This document shows positions 44,815 to 53,243 of a DNA stretch of 64,000 nt, in pieces. Made by a program: the position numbers and the translations under genes. The notes under the pieces were generated by a model. That model was not told the origin of the DNA. It made no database searches and saw only the letters and a list, made by a program, of their open reading frames with translations. The stretch lies in the NCBI RefSeq assembly GCF_029581395.1, contig NZ_CP121113.1, positions 614,501 through 678,500 of the forward strand, written 5' to 3'. The stretch's first letter is position 1. The number at the start of each line of letters is the position of its first letter. Source of the stretch: Roseinatronobacter sp. S2. Lineage in GTDB: Bacteria > Pseudomonadota > Alphaproteobacteria > Rhodobacterales > Rhodobacteraceae.

Positions 44815-45567
44815 CTATCCGATAACCAGTCCCAACGCTGCAAGCTGCGGCCCTTGTGCGGGGTGGGCTGCGAAAATCTGCTGGACATTGGCGCGCGCAG
44901 CACCTGTGTGTTCGCGCGCAAGCGCTTCGGCGCGCGCACCCTGACGTGCGGCGATTGCGTCTATCATGGCGTGATGCTGCGCATGCGCAGGTGCAAGGGT
45001 CGAGACCAGTGCTTCTATCTGCGTCTTGTAGGGCAGAAATGCCGACGGGGCGGCGAAGGGCAGGCGCACCACCCGCGCGATTTCTTCTTCAAGCACCTTG
45101 CTGCCTGCCAGTTTGGCCAGTGCCTGATGAAAGGCGTCGTTCAATTGCGAGTAGCGGTCAAGATCAGTGTCATCCGGTCTGGTTCCGAAACACGAATCCA
45201 GTTGCGACAACAGGCACCCGATCTTTGCCATCCGTTCTGGGCAAACCCCGCGTTCTGCGGCCAGCCGCGCGGCTGTCCCTTCCAGCACGCCGCGCAATTC
45301 GATCATGTCCAGCACATCGGCGACCGCGAAGCTGCGCACGACAAAACCGCCCGCGCGGGTGCGCACCAACAGCCCTTCTTCGGCCAGTCGTGACAGGGCT
45401 TCGCGCACGGGGGTGCGTGAAATGGCAAGTTCTTCGGCCAGTGACACTTCATAAAGGCGCGTTCCGCCGGGATAATCGCCGTTCAGAATGCGCTGGCGCA
45501 GGGCGATCTGCGCGCGCAATGCGTGGGTGCGCGCGCCTTGGCGGTTTGTGGCTGCTCCGTCCATGAT
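44815..45567 (-). CDS. GntR family transcriptional regulator, FCD (FadR) subfamily
   Basis: A 250-residue regulator: N-terminal winged helix (about residues 12-75; GTRLYEVSLAEELAISRTPV then REALSRLAEEGLL) and an all-helical FCD effector domain (about 85-220; ELRGVLEGTAARLAAERG, NDAFHQALAKLAGSKVLEEE, HHAMIDAIAARQGARAEAL). FCD domains bind carboxylates, often metal-assisted. ATG 45567 follows a G-rich ribosome-binding site; ATG 45585 is possible. It sits between the liv-aldehyde dehydrogenase-SPFH genes and metF and probably controls them. Confidence 0.92.
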   Translation of the reverse strand: MMDGAATNRQGARTHALRAQIALRQRILNGDYPGGTRLYEVSLAEELAISRTPVREALSRLAEEGLLVRTRAGGFVVRSFAVADVLDMIELRGVLEGTAARLAAERGVCPERMAKIGCLLSQLDSCFGTRPDDTDLDRYSQLNDAFHQALAKLAGSKVLEEEIARVVRLPFAAPSAFLPYKTQIEALVSTLAPAHAQHHAMIDAIAARQGARAEALAREHTGAARANVQQIFAAHPAQGPQLAALGLVIG

Positions 45568-45592
45568 TCCCCCCCTTTCAGCCATCAGGTTC

Positions 45593-47137
45593 CTAGTCGT
45601 CGCTGTCGCGCCGCCGCCTGCGTGTATCGTCATAGCGGATGTCGTCATGCACCCGTTCCAGCAGACGGTTCAGCCCCGGTGCGTGGACGGTCTGTTCCAG
45701 AACCGATTCCAGCGCTTGCAGGATGGCCCCGCGTGACCCTTCGACGCTGCCCACTTGCGTGACGTTGATGTTGCCGATCTTTTCGGCGGGTTTGACCATT
45801 TCGGCCACGATCTTGGGCATGGCTTCCAGTCGCGCCATTTCGGCTTCATGGGCCAGTGCTTCGGGCGAGCGGCTGTTTTCAGCCTTGATATGTGCCTCCA
45901 GCGCGGTGGTTTCGGCGTGGCGTTGTTTCAGATGGGCCTGCGCGTCCAGATCGGCGGTTTCCAAACGGTCTGCCGCGGTCTTGCGGTTCGCAGCAGCGGC
46001 AATTTCGCTGCGACGCGCGGCGGCTTCGGCATCTGCTTCGGCGGCGATCAGCGACAGGGCGCGGCGGCGCTGGGCCTCGGCCTCGGCGCGGGCGGTTTCC
46101 ACTGCTTCATGTGCACGCACTGCATCGGCGCGGGCCAGATCGGCCTCTGCCATGGCGCGGCTTTCTTCCTGACTTTTGTTGGCCACCATCACCGCGCGGT
46201 CTTGCTCGGCAATTTCAAGCGCGCGGGCGCGGGTGATTTCGGCCTCTCGGATGGCCTGTTCACGGGCAATGTCGGCGGTGCGAATGCCCTGCTCCATGCC
46301 AATGCGTGCTTCGGCGGCGGCGCGTTCGGCATCGGCCTTGGAACGGGCAACTTCGGCAATCTGCGCTGACATCAATGCCTCGATCTGTTGGGCCTGTGCA
46401 ATTTCGGCGCGGCGTTCTTCCAGATCAATATCCAGCTGGCGGCGCGCGGCTTCCATTGCGGCGCGGCGCACGCTGACCTGTGTTTCGCCCTCAATCTCGG
46501 CGCGGTCACGTTTGGATTGTGCGATCACCTGCGTCAGTTTGCGCAACCCTTCCGCATTGAAGGCGTTGTTTTCGTCCAGCGCGGCAAAGGGCGTCTGGTC
46601 CAGCGCGGTCAGCGCAACCGCATCCAGTTGCAGGCCATAGCGGGTGACATGCGGGGCAATGGCGTCACGGATGGCGCTGGCGAATTCCGCGCGCGCTTCG
46701 TGCAGGTCATCCATGCTGGAACGCGCGGCGACAGCGCGCATGGCGTCAATGAACATCCCTTCGACAAGGGCGCGCAATTCTTCGGGCTGGAAACTGCGGC
46801 GGCCAAGGGCCTGGGCCGCGCGTGCCACAGCCGCATCTTCGGGGGGCACCGACAGATAAAACTCCGCGCCCACGTCAATGCGCAGCCTGTCGCGTGTGAT
46901 CAGGGCATGTTCCCCTGCGCGCTGCACATCCAGCCGGATGGATTGCATGTTGACGCGCGCCACTTCGTGAAACCACGGCAGCGACAGAACGCCGCCTTCG
47001 ATTACAACGCGCCGTCCGCCGATGCCGGTGCGCACCAGACTGACCGCGTTGCTGGCGCGTTCATAGAAGGCAGCGGCCAGCGCAACCAGCGCGGCCAGTA
47101 CCACGATCAGTACGATGATCCAGAAAATAGTTGTCAT
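45593..47137 (-). CDS. SPFH/band 7 (flotillin-like) membrane protein
   Basis: A 514-residue flotillin-type scaffold: one N-terminal membrane segment (about residues 4-24), an SPFH domain (about 30-220, with VEGMFIDAMRAVAARSSMDD), then a long Ala/Glu/Arg-rich coiled coil (about 225-410) and a short arginine-rich tail (RRRRRDSDD). Flotillins organise membrane microdomains. No NfeD partner is encoded nearby. Its position between an SDR-fold gene and a GntR gene in an uptake/catabolic run is unusual. Confidence 0.9.
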   Translation of the reverse strand: MTTIFWIIVLIVVLAALVALAAAFYERASNAVSLVRTGIGGRRVVIEGGVLSLPWFHEVARVNMQSIRLDVQRAGEHALITRDRLRIDVGAEFYLSVPPEDAAVARAAQALGRRSFQPEELRALVEGMFIDAMRAVAARSSMDDLHEARAEFASAIRDAIAPHVTRYGLQLDAVALTALDQTPFAALDENNAFNAEGLRKLTQVIAQSKRDRAEIEGETQVSVRRAAMEAARRQLDIDLEERRAEIAQAQQIEALMSAQIAEVARSKADAERAAAEARIGMEQGIRTADIAREQAIREAEITRARALEIAEQDRAVMVANKSQEESRAMAEADLARADAVRAHEAVETARAEAEAQRRRALSLIAAEADAEAAARRSEIAAAANRKTAADRLETADLDAQAHLKQRHAETTALEAHIKAENSRSPEALAHEAEMARLEAMPKIVAEMVKPAEKIGNINVTQVGSVEGSRGAILQALESVLEQTVHAPGLNRLLERVHDDIRYDDTRRRRRDSDD

Positions 47138-47170
47138 CCTCTTGGTCCTCTCTCGCCAGCGTCGCTTATG

Positions 47171-47962
47171 TCAAAGCCCGTCCAGGCTGGTCATTATTCG
47201 GGCACAAAGCCCCCCGTCTGCGGCCAGATTGGCCCCTGTCAGGCCCTGTGACAGGTCCGACAGTAGAAACAGTGCCGCGCGTGCGGCGGTGTCAGTGCCT
47301 GATGCGGCGTCCCGCCCGCTGGCGGCCACGATGTCGGGCGGCAAGCGTCCGTCATGGCTGGCAGGGGTCAGGGCGTTCAGGCGAATGGCGCGGTCTGCCC
47401 ATCGGTTGCATTGCGCCATGACCCAAGCCTGCATTGCCCAGCCTGCGGTGCGCGGTGCGCGGTCCGGTTCGGCGGCAAGCCCCCAGCGCGCAACGAACGC
47501 GTCCAGATCATCCCAGCGCAGCGCCGCCGCCGCGCGGGTTTCGCCAAGCTGCGTTTGCCATGTGGCATGCGGGGGTGCCGCGCGGGCCAGCAGGGCCGCA
47601 CCATGGGCCAGCTTCGGTGCCAGTGCCCGTGCCAGATGGCGCGGGGCAAGCAGCGCGCGGGCAAGTGTGTGTTCCGGCCCGCCGGTGCCAGCGTCCGGCA
47701 GCAGGGCCAGACCATCAAGGCCATCCGGCAGGGCGTGCGCTGCGGCATCAAGCGCGGCGGGGTCGCATAAATCCGCATGATACAGCGCCGCCAGCCCGTC
47801 AAATACCTTGCGGTCATCGACGCCCAGCACTTCGGCACCGGCGGCTTGCGCATAGCGCGCCACCGCCTGCCCCAAGCCGCTGCCGGACCCCAGCACAACG
47901 ACCCGCTTGCCCGCAAGCAGCAGGGGCGGGACATTCGCAAGGGGGGGCAATGCGGCGGGCAT
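47171..47962 (-). CDS. Divergent SDR-fold protein, likely lacking the catalytic Tyr-Lys pair
   Basis: A 263-residue short-chain dehydrogenase-like protein. The coenzyme motif is GSGSGLGQAVARYAQAAGA near residue 25, and the C-terminal WADRAIRLNALTPA matches the SDR consensus. Counting back from there, the position of the YxxxK motif reads PRTAG, in the string RAPRTAGWAMQAWVMAQ, so the catalytic Tyr and Lys appear absent. The protein may bind NAD(P) without classical catalysis. It overlaps the aldehyde dehydrogenase stop by one base and so is co-transcribed. Confidence 0.8.
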   Translation of the reverse strand: MPAALPPLANVPPLLLAGKRVVVLGSGSGLGQAVARYAQAAGAEVLGVDDRKVFDGLAALYHADLCDPAALDAAAHALPDGLDGLALLPDAGTGGPEHTLARALLAPRHLARALAPKLAHGAALLARAAPPHATWQTQLGETRAAAALRWDDLDAFVARWGLAAEPDRAPRTAGWAMQAWVMAQCNRWADRAIRLNALTPASHDGRLPPDIVAASGRDAASGTDTAARAALFLLSDLSQGLTGANLAADGGLCARIMTSLDGL

Positions 47963-49434
47963 CAGAACACCGGCGGGAACGGACGGCCGCCACGGTCCAG
48001 CGTGATCCAGCGCGTCTCGGTGAATGTTTCCACTGACCAGCGCCCGCCATGCCGCCCCAGCCCCGACGCCTTGGACCCGCCAAAAGGCACATGTGGTTCA
48101 TCATTCACGGATGAGCAATTCACATGGCACATGCCGGTTTCCAGACGGCGCGCAATGGACAGGGCGCGGGCCTCATCGCGGGTCATGACACCGGCGGACA
48201 GGCCGTATTCGGTGTCATTATTGATGGCGATGGCTTCTTCATCGGTGCGAAACGGGATGACAGGCACAACCGGCCCGAAGGTTTCATCCTGATAGATCAG
48301 CATGTCGGGGGTTACGCCCGTCAGGATGGTGGGTTCGACAAAGCGGCCCTTGACGCCGCCGCCCACAACAACCTGCGCGCCCTTGGCAATGGCATCGTCC
48401 AGCTGTTCCTTGACGCGGGCTACCTGCCGGTCATTGATCAACGGGCCGATGACATTGGCCTTGTCGGCGGTATCGCCCACTTTCAGCTTGGCCGCGCGGG
48501 CTGCGAATTTTTCCAGAAACTCGGCGAAAATGCTTTCATGCACCAGCACCTTTTCAACGCTCATGCAGATCTGGCCCTGATGCATGAAGCTGCCGAAATT
48601 GGCGGCCTGCGTGGCGCGTTCCATATCGGCATCTTCCAGCACGATCAGGCTGTCCTTGCCGCCCAGTTCCACGCAGCATTTTTTCAGATGCGCGCCGCAT
48701 TTCGCGGCAATCGCGCGACCCACAGGTGTGGAGCCGGTGAAGGACACGCCCTTGACGCGCGGGTTCTCAATCATCTCGTCGCCCATTTCTGCGACTGTGT
48801 CGCGCGAACAGGTGATGACATTGAACACGCCTGCGGGAATGCCAGCTTCTTCCAGCACTTCGGCAAAGAAGATACCGCCCAGATAAGGCGTATCCTCGGA
48901 CGGTTTCAGCACAATCGTGTTGCCGGATGCAAGCGCGAAGGCAAAGCCGCGCGCGGTCAGAATGCCGGGGAAGTTCCACGGGCTGATCACGGAAATCACC
49001 CCCATCGGAAAACGCTGCGCAGTGGACAGTTTGCCATATTCGCTGGGCATAATTTCGCCCGATGCGGCATAAAGGATCGCGCCCGCAGAACGGAACACTT
49101 CGGGGATGTAATGCGCTTCAAACGCGCCTTTGCCATACCAGCCGCCGCCTTCGGCCTGAATGGCGGCAATGAAATCAGGTGCGCGGCGTTCAAACACATC
49201 GGCAATGCGGTGCATCAGCTTGGCGCGTTCGGTGTATTTGGTCGCGGCCCAATCGGGAAATGCCTGATGTGCGGCGTCAATCGCTGCACGCGCATCGGCG
49301 CGTGTGCCGTCGGGCGCTTCGGCCCAAAGGCTGCCGTCATTGGGGTTCAGGTCGGCAAAATTGCGCGCGGCCTTGACCCATTGGCCACCAATATACATGC
49401 CGCGCAGGGTTTTGGGGTGTTTTGCATCCAGCAT
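47962..49434 (-). CDS. Aldehyde dehydrogenase (vanillin/benzaldehyde dehydrogenase-like)
   Basis: A 490-residue aldehyde dehydrogenase. VKGVSFTGSTPVGRAIAAKC, CCVELGGKDSLIVLEDAD (base glutamate) and HQGQICMSVEKVLVHES (catalytic cysteine) are intact; MGVISVISPWNFPGILTARG and VPFGGSKASGLGRHGGRW are present. The shape resembles benzaldehyde/vanillin dehydrogenases, but this is a family impression. ATG 49434 gives the normal N-terminus. It follows livF by one base on the minus strand, linking import to aldehyde oxidation. Confidence 0.92.
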   Translation of the reverse strand: MLDAKHPKTLRGMYIGGQWVKAARNFADLNPNDGSLWAEAPDGTRADARAAIDAAHQAFPDWAATKYTERAKLMHRIADVFERRAPDFIAAIQAEGGGWYGKGAFEAHYIPEVFRSAGAILYAASGEIMPSEYGKLSTAQRFPMGVISVISPWNFPGILTARGFAFALASGNTIVLKPSEDTPYLGGIFFAEVLEEAGIPAGVFNVITCSRDTVAEMGDEMIENPRVKGVSFTGSTPVGRAIAAKCGAHLKKCCVELGGKDSLIVLEDADMERATQAANFGSFMHQGQICMSVEKVLVHESIFAEFLEKFAARAAKLKVGDTADKANVIGPLINDRQVARVKEQLDDAIAKGAQVVVGGGVKGRFVEPTILTGVTPDMLIYQDETFGPVVPVIPFRTDEEAIAINNDTEYGLSAGVMTRDEARALSIARRLETGMCHVNCSSVNDEPHVPFGGSKASGLGRHGGRWSVETFTETRWITLDRGGRPFPPVF

Positions 49435-49435
49435 T

Positions 49436-50659
49436 CTATCTCTCCGTGCGGTCGAATTGCGTTGATCCGGGGCGGCGGCGGTAGATCTCCACCTTGCCGC
49501 CCGACAGGGGGACGGTGTGGTCCGGCGGTGCAGCGCCCGCGCGCGGTTCTGCCGCGGTCGTGTGCGGTGCCATTGTGGCCAGACGCGATGCAGGGCGCAG
49601 GGGCGGCAGGAACGCATTCGGGCTGGTGGTGGGGTTGCATGCCGCGCGGGCAGCATCCTCCATCTCGGCCAGTATTTTGCGCAAGGGGTCCGATGTGGCG
49701 GGTTTATCGGGCCTTTTTTGCGGCGATGCCGGGGCGGCGGGAATGCGCGACGGGATCACGGATGCATTGCGCGGCGGGTGCGATTGTTGCGCGGCCCGCG
49801 ACACCAGCGCGTTGATGTCCAGCCCCGACACTGCTGCGGCAGATTGCGTGCTTGTCGCCTTTTGCCGGACTTGCATCGCTGGTGGTGTTGCAGGTTGGGC
49901 AGGGGCCGCCGGTTTTATGGATTGCGCGGGTGCTGATTTCGCCGCCCCCGCACCCAGATAGGCGGCCTGAACCGCAGGGTCATTGCGCAACACATCGGCG
50001 CGTTCTTCACGCAGGATTTCGCCGTTTTCCAGCAGGTAGCCCCGGTCCGCAATCCCAAGGCTAAGGCGCGCGTTCTGTTCTACCAGCAAAATGCCAAGCC
50101 CCGCTTCGCGCACGGCCTTCAGGTTCTGGAACAATTCCTTGGACAACAGCGGCGACAACCCAAGCGAGGGTTCGTCCAGCATCAGGATTGTCGGGTTCGA
50201 CATCATCGCGCGGCCAATGGCGACCATCTGCTGCTCGCCGCCCGACATGGTGCGCACGGTCTGGTTTGCGCGTTCGGCCAGTTTGGGGAACAGGTCGATC
50301 AGGCGGTCGTAATTGGCCTGCGCATCTTCGCGGGCGCGGTCGGGGTTGGCACCCAGCATCAGGTTTTCGCGCACCGTCAGGTCACCAAACACGCCGCGCC
50401 CTTCGGGCACCAGCGCCACGCCGCGTTCCACCACCTTATGCGGCGGCAGGCCCAGCAGGTTTTCGCCATTCATGGTCATGGCGCCCGTCACCTGACCTTC
50501 GCAAATGCCGGATATGGATTTCAGGACCGTGGATTTGCCCGCACCATTCGCGCCCAGAATGACAACAATTTCGCCCGGTTTCGTGGTCAGGCTGACCCCG
50601 TCCAGCGCGCGGTGTTTGCCATAGGTGACGCTTAGGCCATGCAGTTCAAGCATCTTCAT
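49436..50659 (-). CDS. livF: LivF-type branched-chain ABC transporter ATPase with a 170-residue C-terminal extension
   Basis: The first 237 residues are a standard LivF ATPase: Walker A GANGAGKST (residues 36-44), LVPEGRGVFGDLTVRENL, signature MSGGEQQMVAIGRAM, Walker B ILMLDEPSLGLSP, ending AVQAAYLGAG. Then about 170 further residues follow, Ala/Pro/Ser-rich, closing with the more ordered PLSGGKVEIYRRRPGSTQF. Normal LivF proteins stop near residue 235-240. Two ATGs (50659, 50653) are possible starts, both overlapping livG. Confidence 0.9.
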   Translation of the reverse strand: MKMLELHGLSVTYGKHRALDGVSLTTKPGEIVVILGANGAGKSTVLKSISGICEGQVTGAMTMNGENLLGLPPHKVVERGVALVPEGRGVFGDLTVRENLMLGANPDRAREDAQANYDRLIDLFPKLAERANQTVRTMSGGEQQMVAIGRAMMSNPTILMLDEPSLGLSPLLSKELFQNLKAVREAGLGILLVEQNARLSLGIADRGYLLENGEILREERADVLRNDPAVQAAYLGAGAAKSAPAQSIKPAAPAQPATPPAMQVRQKATSTQSAAAVSGLDINALVSRAAQQSHPPRNASVIPSRIPAAPASPQKRPDKPATSDPLRKILAEMEDAARAACNPTTSPNAFLPPLRPASRLATMAPHTTAAEPRAGAAPPDHTVPLSGGKVEIYRRRPGSTQFDRTER

Positions 50660-51380
50660 CAGCCCCCAGATATGCGCGGATAACTTCGGCATCTGACAAG
50701 ACATCGGCGGGTGTGCCTTCGGCAATCTTGGTGCCTGATGACATGACCACGCAGCGGTCGCACAGGCTGCGGATGGCATCCATCACATGTTCCACCAGTA
50801 TAACCGTGCGCCCTTCTTCGCGCAGCGAACGGATCAATTCGATGCCGGTTTGCAATTCCGTGGGGTTCAGCCCTGCCAGCCATTCGTCCAGCAACAGCAC
50901 TTCCGGCTCGCAGGCCAGCGCGCGCGCCAACTCTACCCGTTTGGTGTTGATATATGTCAGCGATGACACGGGCACGGTCATGACAGCGCCAAGGCCCACG
51001 CGTTCCAGCAGCGATTCCGCATAGCGTTCTGCCTCGCCCTTCCAGCGGCGGCGGTGGCCGAAGGCGGCACCTGCCACAACATTTTCAATGACAGTCAGTT
51101 CCGGCAGCAGGCGCACCAGCTGGAATGTGCGCGCAACCCCCATCTGCGCGATGCGGTGTGCGGGCTTGCCCGCCACATCCTGCCCGTTCAGCCGTATCAT
51201 GCCCGCACTTGGCGGGAACGTTCCCGAAATCATGTTGATCATCGTGGATTTGCCGGACCCGTTGGGACCGATGATGCCCAGAACCTCGTGCTCGGTGACA
51301 TCGAAGCTCATGTCATTGACCGCGACCAACCCGCCGAAGCGTTTGGTCACATTGCGCACTTCCAGAACAACGCGTGCCAT
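50646..51380 (-). CDS. livG: LivG-type branched-chain ABC transporter ATPase
   Basis: A 244-residue ATPase: VTKRFGGLVAVNDMSFDV at the N-terminus, Walker A GPNGSGKSTMINMI, GVARTFQLVRLLPELTVIEN (the LivG-specific segment), an unusual signature region LTYINTKRVELARALACEPE in place of LSYGQQR, Walker B VLLLDEWLAGLNPTE, and VILVEHVMDAI. DEW-for-DEP in Walker B keeps the catalytic glutamate. The signature loop change should be checked. Partners are LivF and the permeases LivM/LivH in the same run. Confidence 0.9.
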   Translation of the reverse strand: MARVVLEVRNVTKRFGGLVAVNDMSFDVTEHEVLGIIGPNGSGKSTMINMISGTFPPSAGMIRLNGQDVAGKPAHRIAQMGVARTFQLVRLLPELTVIENVVAGAAFGHRRRWKGEAERYAESLLERVGLGAVMTVPVSSLTYINTKRVELARALACEPEVLLLDEWLAGLNPTELQTGIELIRSLREEGRTVILVEHVMDAIRSLCDRCVVMSSGTKIAEGTPADVLSDAEVIRAYLGADEDA

Positions 51381-52307
51381 TCAGTGCCCCCCTTGCCCGA
51401 AACGGCGTTTCAACCGTGCCTGAAGCCCGACAACCCCGCCCGGCAACACATAAACGATCAACAAAAAGGCCAGACCCAGCAGCAAAAGCGTTTGGTTGGG
51501 GGCATGGCGCGAAATGAATTCCCACAACAGCGTGAAGGGAATGACCCCCGCAAGCGGACCCCACAGGCGCCCCGTTCCGCCCAGAAGTGCCATGATCACC
51601 ACCTGAAAGGATAGCAGCGGGGCAAAGGCGGTTGACGGTTCAATATAGATGTAGCGCGGTGCCAGCATGGCCCCCACTGTGGCCGCCGCAGCCCCTGACA
51701 CCATGAACAACAGCACCTTGGCCAGTGCCGTGTTGATGCCCGAATGTTTGGCCACGGTTTCATCATTGCCGATGATACGCAGCGCAAACCCCAGCCGCGA
51801 GCGCCCGATCAGCCAGCCCACCAGAAACACCAGCGCCGCCATGCCCAGCAACTGCCAGTAGATGTGACTTTCAGTGATGGATGTCAGAACATACATGCCG
51901 CGCTGGCCAGTGCGGTTTTGCACCCATGTCACCAACTGGCGCACCAGTTCGGCAAGGCCCAGTGTGAAGATGACGAAATACACCCCTGACAGGCGCAGCG
52001 TGACCATGCCCACCAGCCCCGCAAGCCCCGCGCCCAGCACAGCCGCGATCATGGGCAGTGACCAATACGGCATTGTCTGAAACCCGTAGCCGGTAACGAA
52101 GGTGCCAAGGCCGAAAAACGCCGCCGTCGCCAGAGAGATGTAATGCGTAGGCCCCGAAAACAACGCCCAGCTTGTGGCCAGCACAGTGAACATGGCCATG
52201 GTTGTGGCGATCGACAGAATGTAGCCCGTGTCATAAAATGGCAGCAATGCCACCACCCCGAAGGCCAGCGCGGACAGGATCAGGTTTCGGATATCGCGCG
52301 TGCTCAT
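51381..52307 (-). CDS. livM: LivM-type branched-chain ABC transporter permease
   Basis: A 308-residue permease with about nine to ten membrane segments. SLATAAFFGLGTFVTGYGFQ and GRSRLGFALRIIGNDETVAK followed by GINTALAKVLLFMVSG are LivM hallmarks, and LLGGTGRLWGPLAGVIPFTL lies in the C-terminal half. Its stop touches the livG start. Works with LivH to move the substrate delivered by the LivK-type receptor. Confidence 0.92.
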   Translation of the reverse strand: MSTRDIRNLILSALAFGVVALLPFYDTGYILSIATTMAMFTVLATSWALFSGPTHYISLATAAFFGLGTFVTGYGFQTMPYWSLPMIAAVLGAGLAGLVGMVTLRLSGVYFVIFTLGLAELVRQLVTWVQNRTGQRGMYVLTSITESHIYWQLLGMAALVFLVGWLIGRSRLGFALRIIGNDETVAKHSGINTALAKVLLFMVSGAAAATVGAMLAPRYIYIEPSTAFAPLLSFQVVIMALLGGTGRLWGPLAGVIPFTLLWEFISRHAPNQTLLLLGLAFLLIVYVLPGGVVGLQARLKRRFGQGGH

Positions 52308-53173
52308 GTTGGTTTCTTTCCGAACAGACCTTGGGGGCGGAACAGCAAGATGCCCAGAAACAGCACATAAGCCGCCGCCAGCGTCAGGCCGGGGTCGATG
52401 ACCCGCGCCACGAAGGTTTCCGCGATCCCCAGAATAAGTGCGGCCACGATTGTGCCGCGAATATCGCCCACGCCGCCCATGATGACGATGATCAGCGCCT
52501 TCATGGTGAACAGCACCCCGACGGACGCATCCAGCGTGAAGAACATGGAAATAAGTGCCCCGCCCGTTGCGGTGACCGCGCCCCCCAACCCGAAAGCCAG
52601 CGCGGATACTGCCGTGACATCAATGCCCACCAGCCGCGCGGATTCCGGGCTGACGGCCACCGCGCGCATGCGCAGACCGGCGCGCGTATAGCTTAGCCAC
52701 AGCCACAGCCCCGCCGCGATAAGGGATGCAATGCTAAAGGCCACAACACGGTTCTGCCCGTAGGATGACCCGAAAATATCGACACGCTGCGCAAGGTAGG
52801 AATAGTTGAAATACCCGCCGCCGAACATCCAGCTCATGATGCCGACCAGCGCGAAGGACAGCCCGAACGTGGCCAGAATGCTGTCCACTTCCAGCGCGCC
52901 GCGTGATTTCGCGCGTTTGACCAGCGGGCGCAGCATGATCCGGTAAATCAGCCAGTTCACCACAAACGCCACGGGTGCCACCACAATAAGCGCGGCAATC
53001 GGGCTGACCTGACCGGCGGTATAGACCCAGAACGCGGCAAACCCGCCAGCGACCAGCATTTCGCCATTGGCCAGATTCATGATGCGGGCAACGCCATATT
53101 GCAGATTCAGCCCCATCGCAATCAATGCGTAGGTTCCGCCCAGCAACAGGCCGGTTATCAGGATGAAAAACAT
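52304..53173 (-). CDS. livH: LivH-type branched-chain ABC transporter permease
   Basis: A 289-residue permease. GLLLGGTYALIAMGLNLQYG followed by GVARIMNLANGEMLVAGGFA is the LivH signature; SYTRAGLRMRAVAVSPESARLVGI is the cytoplasmic loop, and MKALIIVIMGGVGDIRGTIV follows. About eight membrane segments. It overlaps livM by four bases and follows livK after a 70-base gap holding a hairpin. Confidence 0.92.
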   Translation of the reverse strand: MFFILITGLLLGGTYALIAMGLNLQYGVARIMNLANGEMLVAGGFAAFWVYTAGQVSPIAALIVVAPVAFVVNWLIYRIMLRPLVKRAKSRGALEVDSILATFGLSFALVGIMSWMFGGGYFNYSYLAQRVDIFGSSYGQNRVVAFSIASLIAAGLWLWLSYTRAGLRMRAVAVSPESARLVGIDVTAVSALAFGLGGAVTATGGALISMFFTLDASVGVLFTMKALIIVIMGGVGDIRGTIVAALILGIAETFVARVIDPGLTLAAAYVLFLGILLFRPQGLFGKKPT

Positions 53174-53206
53174 TCTTGTTCCATTCGCGCCGTGGTCGAG
53201 GCAATT

Positions 53207-53236
53207 TGCGGCAGGGCGGTTTGACCCTGCCGCAAG
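53207..53236 (-). terminator. Hairpin between livK and livH
   Basis: Perfect 11-bp stem TTGCGGCAGGG / CCCTGCCGCAA with an eight-base loop, eight bases after the livK stop. No long T-run follows on the minus strand, so partial read-through into livHMGF is likely, giving more receptor than permease. Confidence 0.65.
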
Positions 53237-53243
53237 CTGTGCA

